A stretch of 64,000 nt of DNA, from NCBI GenBank assembly GCA_965116445.1, contig OZ220688.1, positions 4,340,001-4,404,000 of the forward strand, written 5' to 3'. A program made the translations under genes and the position numbers. The DNA comes from Multivorans sp965116445 (GTDB lineage Bacteria; Acidobacteriota; Thermoanaerobaculia; Multivoradales; Multivoraceae). Below, in pieces: positions 25,184 through 33,582 of the stretch. Each line of letters starts with the position of its first letter. The stretch's first letter is position 1. The notes beneath the pieces were generated by a model that saw only the letters and a program-made list of their open reading frames with translations, searched no databases and was not told where the DNA came from.

Positions 25184-25255
25184 CCGTGCGCCCGATGACG
25201 GGCGCACGGACTGGTTCACGGGTGGCGCGGAGCGCCGCCCGGGTTCTGGCCGGCT
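25126..25255 (+). repeat. Structured intergenic repeat, copy 3, reaching into ileS
   Basis: Two partial units (25126-25160 and 25161-25215) share GGGTGCG..GGCCTGCC and ATGACGGGC blocks. The second contains a perfect 11-bp hairpin, CCGTGCGCCCG with CGGGCGCACGG around ATGA. It is followed by GTTCAC and a further stem, CGGGTGGCG with CGCCGCCCG, then GGGTTC. These correspond to modules seen at 53710 and 59309. The repeat forms the region from which the first ileS codons are read. Confidence 0.75.
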
Positions 25256-25316
25256 CTGCTCTGGTTCCCTGGACACGGCGGACGGTCGCTCTACGGGGTT
25301 CGGGGTGGATCCCCGG

Positions 25317-26330
25317 TCAGGCGGCGAAACGCTGGCGCTCGATGAACGCCGTCAGCGCCGCCGCGAACTTGGCCGGCCGTTCGACGTGGGGCAGATTGCG
25401 GCAGCCGTCGAAGACCTCCAGGTCCGCCTTCGGCAGCTCCTGGAGCCAGAGATCGGCTGTCTCGAGCGGCGGATGGGTGGCCTGACGGCCCCATGCCAGC
25501 CACACGGGTTGTTGGAGTTCGTTGCCGAAACCGGCTTCGAGCTGGTGGCCGAGCCGGCCGCACAGGCTTTCCGTCAGGGCGTGGCTGGCGCCGGGCAAGT
25601 GGCTGGCGCGGTACATCGCCTCGACCACCGGCTTGCCGAGTCCCTCCGCCCCGAACATCGTCTCACGACGCAGATGGTTCTCAAGCGCCCGCCTGCCGGT
25701 CACCAGGTTGAGCGCGGATGTGCCGAGCAGGGGCGCGCGCAGGAGCGCATGAAGGACTGGGTCGCCGCGGTCCTGGACGACGTCGGCGCCCAGGCCCTGG
25801 GGCGCGATGAGCGCCAGGGCGGCGACGCGTTGGGGGGCGTCCAGGGTTACCTGGACGGCATAGGCGGCCGCGCGATGGGGAGCCACGAGGATCGCGGGTT
25901 CGCCGACGACTTCTTCCAGGAACCGGTCGAGCAGATCGATGTAGAGCTCGGCCGTGTAGCGTTGGGCCCTGCGCTCCGAGTCGCCCCAGCCGAGCCAGTC
26001 GGGGACGAAGCAGTCGTGGCCGCGGGCGAGGCGTTCCGCCGTCTCGCGCCAGAGAAGGCCCGTGTGACCTGGCCCGAACGTGTGAAGCAGGACCATTGGC
26101 GGTGTGGAGCCCTGGCCGGACCCGGGCATGTGGACGTACGCGAGCCGCTGACCGTCGATCTCGACGTGCCGGGTGGCGCCCCACCGTGGCCGGGGCAACC
26201 GCGCGGCCCGGCGCGCGACGAGCGTGTTGATGACGGCCGGCGCCCCGAGCGCCACCCCGCCCAGAATCAGGCCGCGGGTCACACGGCGCCTGCGCAGGCG
26301 CTTCAGTTCCTGATCGGCGGTCCTTGCCAT
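25317..26330 (-). CDS. Alpha/beta-hydrolase-fold protein with a degenerate nucleophile elbow
   Basis: This 337-residue protein has an N-terminal basic stretch followed by a hydrophobic segment (about 18-37), likely a membrane anchor, and then an alpha/beta hydrolase domain: VLLHTFGPGHTGLLW, DWLGWGDSERR, and a late CRNLPHVERP with the usual His. At the expected G-x-S-x-G elbow it reads VAPHRAAAYAV, so the nucleophile Ser is replaced, probably by His. The product may be non-catalytic or use another mechanism. The ATG at 26330 is preferred to an upstream start overlapping the divergent rlmH region. Substrate unknown. Confidence 0.75.
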   Translation of the reverse strand: MARTADQELKRLRRRRVTRGLILGGVALGAPAVINTLVARRAARLPRPRWGATRHVEIDGQRLAYVHMPGSGQGSTPPMVLLHTFGPGHTGLLWRETAERLARGHDCFVPDWLGWGDSERRAQRYTAELYIDLLDRFLEEVVGEPAILVAPHRAAAYAVQVTLDAPQRVAALALIAPQGLGADVVQDRGDPVLHALLRAPLLGTSALNLVTGRRALENHLRRETMFGAEGLGKPVVEAMYRASHLPGASHALTESLCGRLGHQLEAGFGNELQQPVWLAWGRQATHPPLETADLWLQELPKADLEVFDGCRNLPHVERPAKFAAALTAFIERQRFAA

Positions 26331-26417
26331 GGCCCGGACAATAACAGCGTAGACACGCTGATTCCTTCCGGGAGACCGGGTTGTGGGGAGCGGCGAAACG
26401 GCGTGCATAATGGCTCA

Positions 26418-26891
26418 GTGGCGTTCGAGATCGTTGTGGTCTGGGTCGGTCGCCGGCGCGAACCCTGGGAGTCCCTTTGCGGCGAGTATCGGCAGCGGAT
26501 CAGGAGATTCGCTCCGGTACGGGAGCAGGTCGTTCGTCCCGCGCGCGGCGACGATCGGACCCGCCTTCGGCTCGAGGGGAACGCGATTCGCGCCGCCCTG
26601 CCCCCTGAGGCCTGGACGGTGTGCCTCGACCGGAAGGGTCGGAACCTGAGTTCACGCGCCCTCGCGGCGGAGGTGGGGCGGCTTCGGAGCGATTGGCAGC
26701 GGCCGGTCGCCTGGATCGTCGGGTCCGACCTGGGCCTGGATCCCCGGTTGCTGAGGTCGTCGCGTTTCGGGCTGTCCCTGGGGTCGCTGACCCTCCCCCA
26801 CGAACTTGCCCGCCTGACTGTTTTCGAGCAGATCTACCGGTCTTTCACGATCCTTGAGGGAATCAACTATCATCGGCGACCGTTTCATTGA
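26418..26891 (+). CDS. rlmH: 23S rRNA pseudouridine-1915 N3-methyltransferase RlmH
   Basis: This 157-residue SPOUT methyltransferase has the standard RlmH length. The SAM-binding knot region reads VAWIVGSDLGLD, and the C-terminus SLTLPHELARLTVFEQIYRSFTI then GINYHR is the family's most conserved part. It methylates helix 69 of the 50S subunit in assembled ribosomes. GTG at 26418 gives the usual N-terminus (FEIVVVWVG). The gene is followed, with start/stop overlap or near-overlap, by the DksA-like gene. Confidence 0.92.
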   Translation: MAFEIVVVWVGRRREPWESLCGEYRQRIRRFAPVREQVVRPARGDDRTRLRLEGNAIRAALPPEAWTVCLDRKGRNLSSRALAAEVGRLRSDWQRPVAWIVGSDLGLDPRLLRSSRFGLSLGSLTLPHELARLTVFEQIYRSFTILEGINYHRRPFH

Positions 26892-26911
26892 GCCGCGTGA
26901 GGGAAAAAGAA

Positions 26912-28420
26912 GTGGCAAGCGCGGACAAGAGCGCCCGGAGCGGCGGATCCGACAACAAGAAGAAGCAGGCTGCGGCCAAGGTACGCCCGCTGGAAGCGGA
27001 ACAGGCGGCGGCGGAGAAGGCCGCGGCCGAGGCGGCGCGAAAAGCAGCCGTGGCCGAGCGCGCGGCGAAGTCCGCTGCCGAAAAGAAGGCGGCCGCTCAG
27101 CAGGCGGCGCGGGAGAAGAGGTCGACGGCCACCGCGGCGAACCGAGCGATCAGGATCGCCGAGACGAAGAAGAAATCGGCCGCGGCCGCTGCGAAGACGG
27201 CCACCGAGCGCCGAGCTGTCGCGAGGAAGGCGGAACGTGCGGCCGCGTCGGGCAACACGGCGGCGGAGAAGGCAGTCGCGGCAGCCGCGGCCCGCAAGTC
27301 GGCTGCCGAGCAGGCTGCCGAGGACGAGCAGGCCGCGGTCGCGGCGGCTCGCGAGGCCGGGGAGGAGGCAGCGGAGAGCGAGGCGGTACGGGACAAGGCG
27401 CTCGAGAAGGTTGCCGCGCTTTCGCGTTTGGCGAAGGAGGCGGCCGCGCGCCTGCGCACCGCGGTAACGACGGCGAAGCGGGCTGAGCGCAAGACCAGGT
27501 CCACCTCGGAGCTCGCGGCCAAGGGACTGCAGGCGGCGAATGCCAAGCAGAAGGAAGCCGTCCGGTCGGCGAAACTCGCCGAGAGAACGACCGCCGCTGC
27601 CGAGAAGGCGGCGAAGTTGGCGGCCGAACGAAAGGCGGTTGCCCAGGCCGCGGCCAAGGAGTCCTCGGCGAGGGGAGTAGCCGCTCGCAAGGCCGCTCGC
27701 GCGGCGGCGTCCCGAGCGTCGGCCCTCGAGAAGGCGACCAAGGCTCTGGCCGAGGCGAAGGCCACGGCGAGGGAGGCCCAGGGGGCTGCAACCGCCGCGG
27801 AGAAGCGAGTCGCGAAGGCCCTGGCGGCGGAGGAAGCCGAGGCGAGGAGGCCTCAGGAGGAGGCCGCGGCGGCGAAGGCGAAAGCGGCCAAGGACGAGGC
27901 CGACCGGGAGGCCGCTCGCCGGTTGGCGGCAAAGCAGAGGGTGGCCCGGAGGAAGGCGGCCCGGAAGAAGGCGCCTCCGCGCAAGGCGCCGACGCTGCTT
28001 CTCAGGCCGGAGCGCGCGGGCGACGGCTCGGGGAACAACGCTCGCCGCCAGGGCGCCGACATCGACATGGAGTTGGTGCGGGAGCGGCTGGAGGAGAAGC
28101 GGCGCGAGCTGTTCGGTCGCTACAACCGTGACCTTACTGCCGGCCTGAAGGCGTCGTCGGGCGAAGGCTCGGAGGACCTCGTCGACCGGGCGAACCACGC
28201 TTACAGCCGGGAGTTGAACTTCTCACTGTCCGACGGTGACGGGATTCTGCTCGAGCGGATCGAGGAGGCGACGATTCGCCTCGACGACGGCAGCTTCGGC
28301 GTTTGCGTCCATTGCCAGGCCGACGTCGGCCGCGCCCGTCTCGAAGCGGTGCCCTGGGCCTCCTACTGCATCAACTGCCAGGAGCTCGAGGAGAAGGGTC
28401 GGCTTCCGAGCGAAGAGTGA
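26912..28420 (+). CDS. DksA/TraR zinc-finger protein with a long Ala/Lys/Glu-rich N-terminal arm
   Basis: This about 502-residue protein has about 370 residues of low-complexity Ala/Lys/Arg/Glu sequence (histone-H1/TolA-like, predicted helical) followed by a DksA-like domain: a coiled coil (MELVRERLEEKRRELFGRY), RIEEATIRLDDGSFGVC, and a four-Cys zinc finger from CVHC and CINC. DksA proteins normally have 120-150 residues and bind the RNA polymerase secondary channel. The basic arm might bind nucleic acid. GTG at 26912 with GAGGG 8 bases upstream is the best start; TTG at 26888, overlapping the rlmH stop, is possible. Its stop overlaps holA. Confidence 0.82.
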   Translation: MASADKSARSGGSDNKKKQAAAKVRPLEAEQAAAEKAAAEAARKAAVAERAAKSAAEKKAAAQQAAREKRSTATAANRAIRIAETKKKSAAAAAKTATERRAVARKAERAAASGNTAAEKAVAAAAARKSAAEQAAEDEQAAVAAAREAGEEAAESEAVRDKALEKVAALSRLAKEAAARLRTAVTTAKRAERKTRSTSELAAKGLQAANAKQKEAVRSAKLAERTTAAAEKAAKLAAERKAVAQAAAKESSARGVAARKAARAAASRASALEKATKALAEAKATAREAQGAATAAEKRVAKALAAEEAEARRPQEEAAAAKAKAAKDEADREAARRLAAKQRVARRKAARKKAPPRKAPTLLLRPERAGDGSGNNARRQGADIDMELVRERLEEKRRELFGRYNRDLTAGLKASSGEGSEDLVDRANHAYSRELNFSLSDGDGILLERIEEATIRLDDGSFGVCVHCQADVGRARLEAVPWASYCINCQELEEKGRLPSEE

Positions 28421-30009
28421 AGACGCCCGAGATCGACGCGGCGGTCAAGAGCATCGAGAGCGGTGACCGCCAGCCGCTGTACCTGGTGATCGGCGAGCAG
28501 GTGCTGGCGACGCGGGAGGCGAGGCGCATCGCGGAAGCGCTGGGTGCTGCGGCTGGCTGTGAGGTGGCGATTCACAAGGGGGCGGCCGGCGCAGATCTGG
28601 GTTCGATTCTTGCCGACCTGTTCACTTTCTCCCTGTTTGAGCCGGCCAAGGTCGCGCTGGTTGTAGGCAGTGCGGAGTTTGCCGACAGAGATGCCGCGGC
28701 TGGGCTGATCGACGAGGCGGCCGAGGCTCTTGGCGACAACTACGGCGTGGTTGGCGTGGCCGGCGAGCGACTGTCCGTGGCCGCGAGAGAGGCGGCGGGT
28801 CCGCTTCTTCAGACGTTGCGGTTGTTTGGAATCGACCCAGGTGCCGGTCCCGCCGAGGAGGTGATCGGCGCGCTTCCCGACTCGGCTCTGGCGGGCGGAA
28901 AGAGCCAGCGCAAGGGCGGCCGCCGCGGTCGGCCGAAGAAGGAGCGGATCCAACTTGCCCAGGGGCTTACGGCCTTGCTGGAGGCTGCGCGAGCGGAAGG
29001 TCTGACCGGATGGTCAACAAGCAACCTTGCGGAACTCAACCGGGTGGCGGGGGGTGGCCTGCCGGAGGGCCATGCCTTGGTGTTCGCCGAGCGCAACGTC
29101 GATCGCAAGCACCCCCTCGTCCCCCGTCTTCTTGGGCGTAGCGCGGTTTTCGAAGTCGGGCAACTGGGCCTGGATCGCAGTGGCAAGGCCACTGGTCTCG
29201 ACCCGGTCGTAGCCGAGTTGGAGCGGGAGACGGGTGTGCGAATCGACCGGGCCGCAGCCCAGGAATTGGCACGCCGTACCCTGCGCAAGAAGGGCTGGGG
29301 CGCCGGCGAGGCGGATCAGTCCTCGGCCGCACGCTTCGCGGCCGAGTATCGAAAGATCGCAGCCGGTATTGCGGAGGGTGACCGACGCATCGACCGCGCT
29401 ACGGTCGAAGAGTCGGTGGTTGACCGGGGCGAGCAGGATGTGTGGGAGGTCTTCAATGCGATGGAAGGGCAGAGGCCTGGCGCGGCACTGGCGGCACTTC
29501 GTCGCTACTTCGACAGTGCGGCAGACCCACAAGGCGAGCGCTTCCGGTTCCTGAGTCTCCTGGCCGGCCGCTGTCAGCAGTTAGCCGCCGTCCACGGTAT
29601 CGCCATGGCCCACGGCCTGCCGGAAGCGGGGAACTTCAACGGCTTCAAGGCCCGGGTGCTGCCGCGACTGATGGCGGAGTGGCCCGCTGGGATGAAGAAG
29701 CCCGGCCCCTGGCCCCTCTTCAACGTCTACAAGGCAGCCATGGATCGTCGCAGTCCGGAGGCGGTCGCGGCGATGGGTGAGCTGCCCTGGAAAGTTCTCG
29801 AGACAGAGACGCGCTTGCGGGGCGGCAGCCGGGATGACGCCGCCGCGCTCGAAGCTCTGGTTCTGGCGGTAGCCGGGGAAGAGATGGCGGGCAGCGGGAA
29901 AGCTACTTCGTTCCATCCACGGGACGGCGCTCGCGTGTCGGTTTCGCCGCGGGGCGGCGGTTCAGGAGCGCGCCGTTCGGCCGTGCGTCGCGGGCGCGGC
30001 CGGCGCTGA
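28417..30009 (+). CDS. holA: DNA polymerase III delta-subunit-like protein with an AT-hook-like insert
   Basis: This 530-residue protein resembles HolA, the clamp-loader delta subunit. QPLYLVIGEQVLATREARRIAEAL matches the N-terminal HolA motif, DLGSILADLFTFSLFEPAKVALVVGSAEF the following strand-helix unit, and RRYFDSAADPQGERFRFLSLLAGRCQQL the C-terminal collar. HolA is usually about 340 residues; the extra length includes a basic segment with GRRGRPKKER (about residue 170), which resembles an AT-hook. The C-terminal 40 residues are Arg/Gly-rich. Start GTG overlaps the previous stop. Assignment rests on distant similarity. Confidence 0.68.
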   Translation: MKTPEIDAAVKSIESGDRQPLYLVIGEQVLATREARRIAEALGAAAGCEVAIHKGAAGADLGSILADLFTFSLFEPAKVALVVGSAEFADRDAAAGLIDEAAEALGDNYGVVGVAGERLSVAAREAAGPLLQTLRLFGIDPGAGPAEEVIGALPDSALAGGKSQRKGGRRGRPKKERIQLAQGLTALLEAARAEGLTGWSTSNLAELNRVAGGGLPEGHALVFAERNVDRKHPLVPRLLGRSAVFEVGQLGLDRSGKATGLDPVVAELERETGVRIDRAAAQELARRTLRKKGWGAGEADQSSAARFAAEYRKIAAGIAEGDRRIDRATVEESVVDRGEQDVWEVFNAMEGQRPGAALAALRRYFDSAADPQGERFRFLSLLAGRCQQLAAVHGIAMAHGLPEAGNFNGFKARVLPRLMAEWPAGMKKPGPWPLFNVYKAAMDRRSPEAVAAMGELPWKVLETETRLRGGSRDDAAALEALVLAVAGEEMAGSGKATSFHPRDGARVSVSPRGGGSGARRSAVRRGRGRR

Positions 30010-30011
30010 GC

Positions 30012-30836
30012 GTGCCCGAGCTCCCTGAAGTCGAGGTCCTGCGCCGGAGCCTGGAGCGGCCCCTCGTGGGCGATCGCTTCGACGCGGTGCACGTCCACTT
30101 CCCGACCCTGCGCGAACCGCTCAGTGCTCCGGCGCTCCGCCGCCTCGAGGGGCATGCGATTCGCCGCCTGCGCCGGCGGGCGAAGTACCTGTGGATCGAT
30201 GCCTCAGGCGGCGAGACGCTGGTCGTGCACCTGGGGATGAGCGGCCGTTTGACCCTGATCGACCGGGACGCGCCGCTGGCGGCGCACGAACATCTCGGCT
30301 TCGATCTTGCGTCGGGCCGCCGGCTGCGGTTCTGCGATCCGCGGCGCTTCGGCGTCGCCTTCGTTGCGCCAACCGGGGATCTCGACGGCGACCGGCACTT
30401 CCGCCACCTCGGCGTCGAACCCCTCTCCGCCGGGTTCGACGGCGCGGTCCTCGCCGACTTGGCCCGCGGCCGCACGGCACCGGTGAAGACCTTCCTGATG
30501 AACGCTTCCGTGGTCGTCGGCGTGGGCAACATCTACGCCTCGGAGGCGCTCCATCGCGCCGGCATTCACCCCCGCCGGTCCGTGGCGCGGATAGCACGCC
30601 GCCGATTCGAACGCCTCGCCGTGACGGTTCGCGCGGTGCTCGCGGAGGCGATCGAGCAGGGCGGAACGACTCTCAACGACTTCGCCGACGGCGAGGGCAA
30701 CTCGGGCTACTTCCAGGTCTCGCTGGACGTCTATGGCCGGGAAGGCGAGGCTTGCCCGGCCGATTGCGCCTCTTTGATCCGTCGGATAAGCATCTCGAAC
30801 CGCAGCACGTACTACTGCCCGCGCTGCCAGCGGTAG
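30012..30836 (+). CDS. mutM: Formamidopyrimidine-DNA glycosylase
   Basis: This 274-residue Fpg/MutM enzyme excises 8-oxoguanine and ring-opened purines. After the GTG start comes PELPEVE with the catalytic N-terminal Pro; the Lys of the H2TH/void-loop region is in RRAKYLW, VHLGMSGRL is present, and VGVGNIYASEALHRAGI is the H2TH motif. The zinc finger is slightly unusual: CPADC has three residues between the first two Cys instead of two, whereas STYYCPRCQR is standard. It lies 2 bp after holA, so a replication/repair co-transcript with rlmH and the DksA-like gene is likely. Confidence 0.94.
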   Translation: MPELPEVEVLRRSLERPLVGDRFDAVHVHFPTLREPLSAPALRRLEGHAIRRLRRRAKYLWIDASGGETLVVHLGMSGRLTLIDRDAPLAAHEHLGFDLASGRRLRFCDPRRFGVAFVAPTGDLDGDRHFRHLGVEPLSAGFDGAVLADLARGRTAPVKTFLMNASVVVGVGNIYASEALHRAGIHPRRSVARIARRRFERLAVTVRAVLAEAIEQGGTTLNDFADGEGNSGYFQVSLDVYGREGEACPADCASLIRRISISNRSTYYCPRCQR

Positions 30837-30874
30837 CGGAGGCGGCCGCGGGCCGGAAGCCCCGGGCGCCGCTT

Positions 30875-32653
30875 CTACGTCAACGGCCAGATTACCGGGA
30901 TCAGCGGCACGGAAATCAGGAAGAACGCGATCTTGAGCGGGGCGCCGAACTTCAGGTAGTCGCTGAAGCGGTACCCGCCGGGGCCCATGACCATCGCGTT
31001 CGTCTGGTAGCCCATCGGGGTCAGGAAGCTGGCGGATGCGGCGAAGGCGACCGTCATCATGAACGCCTTGGGGTCGAGGCCCATCGAGGCGGCGGCGGTG
31101 CCGGCAATCGGCACCATGAGCACCGCGGTCGAGTTGTTCGAGACGATCTCCGAGAGCAGGGCCGTCGCCAGGTAGACCAGCGCGATGACCGCCCAGGGCC
31201 CGTAGTCGGCGCCGGCGGAAGCGATCGCCTCGCCGATCATCGCCGCGAGCCCCGTCTTCTCCATCGCGATGCCCATCGGCAGGATGCCGACGAGCAGGAA
31301 GATGACGGTCCAGTTGATCGCTTCGTAGGCCTGTTGCACCGAGATGCCGCCGAAGACGATCAGCGCGACGGCGCCCAGGATCGAGGCCTTCAGGATCGAG
31401 GTGACGCCCGTGGCGGCGACGGCGACGACGACCGGGACGATCACGACGGCGAGCCACCAGCGCCGCGGCATGACGAGGCGCAGCTTGACGTCCTGCTGCA
31501 GCGGGATGAAGTCCTCCGTCTCGTAGAGAGCCTCGATCCGGGACCGGGGCCCGAACACGAGCAGGGTGTCCCAGTTGTTCAGGACGATGTGGGCCAGCTT
31601 CTCGCGAATCGGCTCGCCCGTCCGGTTCAGCGCCAGGACGAAGCAGCCGAAGCGGCGACGGAAGTCGAGGTCCCGGATCGTCGAGCCGGTCAACCGGGAG
31701 ACCGGCGAGAGCTGAATCTCCGCCATGATGTTGTTCTGGTCGGAGAGTTCGCGGTCGTCGACCTTCACGTCGGTCAGGAGCTTCAGGCCGTAGTGGTCGC
31801 GGAAGCGGACGATGTCGTCCATCAGGCCTTCGACGATCAGAAGGTCGTCGTTCTGGATCGGCGTGGAGCGCAGTTCCACCGCGATTCGTTCCTCGCCGCG
31901 CAGGATCTCGAGGACGGTCAGGCGGAAGCGCTCGTTGATCTGGGCCTCGACCACGTTGCTGCCGATCAGCGAACTCCCCTCCGGCACCTGGACTTCGGTC
32001 AGGAAGGAGGACAACTGGTACTTCGTCGTCAGGTCGGCGGCGCCGGTGCGATCCGGCAGGCGGCGCATCGGCACGAGGACGATGTAGGCGAAGCCGACGA
32101 CCAGGAGGACCAGTCCCAGCGCCAGGAACTCGAACATGGTGAACGCGCCGTAGCCGTGCTGCGCCGCCATCGAACTGACGAGCAGGTTCGTCGACGTGCC
32201 GATCAGGGTGCAGGTGCCGCCGATGATCGAGAGGTAGGACAACGGGAGCAGAACCCGCGACGGCGACACGCCGTAGTGCTTCGCGATCTGGATGCCGACC
32301 GGCATCAGGATCGCCAGCGCGGCCGTGTTGTTGATGAAGGCCGAGAGGACGCCGCAGACCAGGATCAGCGCGATCGCGGCGACCCAGTGGGTCCCGCCCG
32401 ACATCTGAGCGAGCTTCTGGCCGAAGCGGTCGATCAGCCCCGTATGGGTCAGCCCGTAGCTCAGGATGAACATCATCATCACCGTGATCACGGCGTCGTT
32501 GCTGAAACCGCGAATCGCCTCCTGGGGCGTCACCAGACCGAACAGCAGGAGCAGGCCCAGGCTCGAAAGCGCGACCGCATCGATCCGCAGCCACTCAAAG
32601 CTGAACGCGAGGAACGTGAAGACGATGACGGCTACGAGGATCCAGATGTCCAT
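30875..32653 (-). CDS. SLC13-family (DASS) permease with two TrkA-C domains
   Basis: This 592-residue inner-membrane transporter has two blocks of hydrophobic helices (about 1-195 and 400-592) separated by a cytoplasmic region with two TrkA-C/RCK-C-like domains (about 210-370). The signature SNT-type loops are AFINNTAALAIL and SEIVSNNSTAVLMVP, the Na+/substrate-binding hairpins of the family, with GTSTNLLVSS between. Substrates may be sulfate, dicarboxylates or other anions. It lies 22 bp downstream of the nitrilase gene, indicating an operon. Confidence 0.87.
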   Translation of the reverse strand: MDIWILVAVIVFTFLAFSFEWLRIDAVALSSLGLLLLFGLVTPQEAIRGFSNDAVITVMMMFILSYGLTHTGLIDRFGQKLAQMSGGTHWVAAIALILVCGVLSAFINNTAALAILMPVGIQIAKHYGVSPSRVLLPLSYLSIIGGTCTLIGTSTNLLVSSMAAQHGYGAFTMFEFLALGLVLLVVGFAYIVLVPMRRLPDRTGAADLTTKYQLSSFLTEVQVPEGSSLIGSNVVEAQINERFRLTVLEILRGEERIAVELRSTPIQNDDLLIVEGLMDDIVRFRDHYGLKLLTDVKVDDRELSDQNNIMAEIQLSPVSRLTGSTIRDLDFRRRFGCFVLALNRTGEPIREKLAHIVLNNWDTLLVFGPRSRIEALYETEDFIPLQQDVKLRLVMPRRWWLAVVIVPVVVAVAATGVTSILKASILGAVALIVFGGISVQQAYEAINWTVIFLLVGILPMGIAMEKTGLAAMIGEAIASAGADYGPWAVIALVYLATALLSEIVSNNSTAVLMVPIAGTAAASMGLDPKAFMMTVAFAASASFLTPMGYQTNAMVMGPGGYRFSDYLKFGAPLKIAFFLISVPLIPVIWPLT

Positions 32654-32675
32654 GGACGAGTTCGCCTGGGATCGC

Positions 32676-33512
32676 TCAGGCGACCGGTAGCCGTCGGTGC
32701 GAGGCGACCGGCATCGAGCGCCGCACCTCGGCGATGCGCCGCCCGTCGATTTCGGCGATCGCTATGCCCGGCGCGTCCCCCGCGTCGGCCAAAACGTGCC
32801 CCCACGGGTCGATGATCACCGAGTGCCCGAAACTGTGCCGCAGCCCGCGGTCGTCGTGCCTGCCGGTCTGCGCCGCCGCCAGGACGTAGCACTGCGTCTC
32901 GATCGCCCGTGCGCGCAGCAGCGGGTACCAGTGGTCCTTGCCGGTCATCAGAGTGAAGGCGGAGGGCACGGTCAGAATCTCGGCGCCGTCCCTGGCGAGC
33001 TTCAGGTAGAGCTCGGGGAACCGCAGGTCGTAGCAGATCGTCAGGCCGAGGCGGCCGAGCGGCGTGTCCACGGCGACCGTGTCCGTACCGGGTACCGCCG
33101 TCTTCGATTCCAGGAAGCGCACCGCGTCGGAGACGTCCACGTCGAAGAGGTGGATCTTGCGGTAGGTGGCCGCAATCTCGCCCTGGGGGTCGAACAGGAC
33201 GCTCGTGTTGTAACAGCGGCTGCCGTCTTCCTCCGGCGAGAGTTCGTTGTAGGAGCCAAGCAGCAGGTAGATGCCCCGGTCCCGCGCCAGTGCCGCGAAC
33301 CGCCCGCAGGTTCTGCCCGAGGTCGGCTCGGCGAGCTTCACCTTCTCCTTGTGCGGCCCCAGGTAGTTCGTGTTTTCCGGCGTCGTCACGAACTGCGCGC
33401 CACGGTCCGCCGCGGTCTCGATCCAGTGCCGGGCCGTCTCCCAGTTGGCCTGCTCGTCGGACGTGGCGCCCATCTGGACCACGGCAGCGAGGTAGGTCTG
33501 TGTGTCGTTCAT
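32676..33512 (-). CDS. Carbon-nitrogen hydrolase (Nit-type, omega-amidase-like)
   Basis: This 278-residue nitrilase-superfamily enzyme has the Glu-Lys-Cys triad: Glu in TTPENTNYLG, Lys in YRKIHLFDVD, and Cys in LTICYDLRFPELY. RARAIETQCYVLAAAQTG is also conserved. This arrangement matches the Nit1/Nit2 group, which hydrolyses deaminated glutathione or alpha-ketoglutaramate. No signal peptide. The ATG at 33512 is adopted because the upstream extension is Arg/Ser-rich and unconserved. It is co-oriented with the SLC13 permease and divergent from the GlmS-like gene. Confidence 0.88.
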   Translation of the reverse strand: MNDTQTYLAAVVQMGATSDEQANWETARHWIETAADRGAQFVTTPENTNYLGPHKEKVKLAEPTSGRTCGRFAALARDRGIYLLLGSYNELSPEEDGSRCYNTSVLFDPQGEIAATYRKIHLFDVDVSDAVRFLESKTAVPGTDTVAVDTPLGRLGLTICYDLRFPELYLKLARDGAEILTVPSAFTLMTGKDHWYPLLRARAIETQCYVLAAAQTGRHDDRGLRHSFGHSVIIDPWGHVLADAGDAPGIAIAEIDGRRIAEVRRSMPVASHRRLPVA

Positions 33513-33582
33513 CCCGGTTCGGTCCCTTCGCCGGGAGCTTACCGCCGTCGCGGCTTCAATCCGGGCTAAGCTTCCGCCACCC

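Noticed and set aside
26888..26911. TTG at 26888 as start of the DksA-like protein.
   Set aside because: It is possible by overlap with rlmH, but GTG at 26912 has a GAGGG ribosome site at the right distance.
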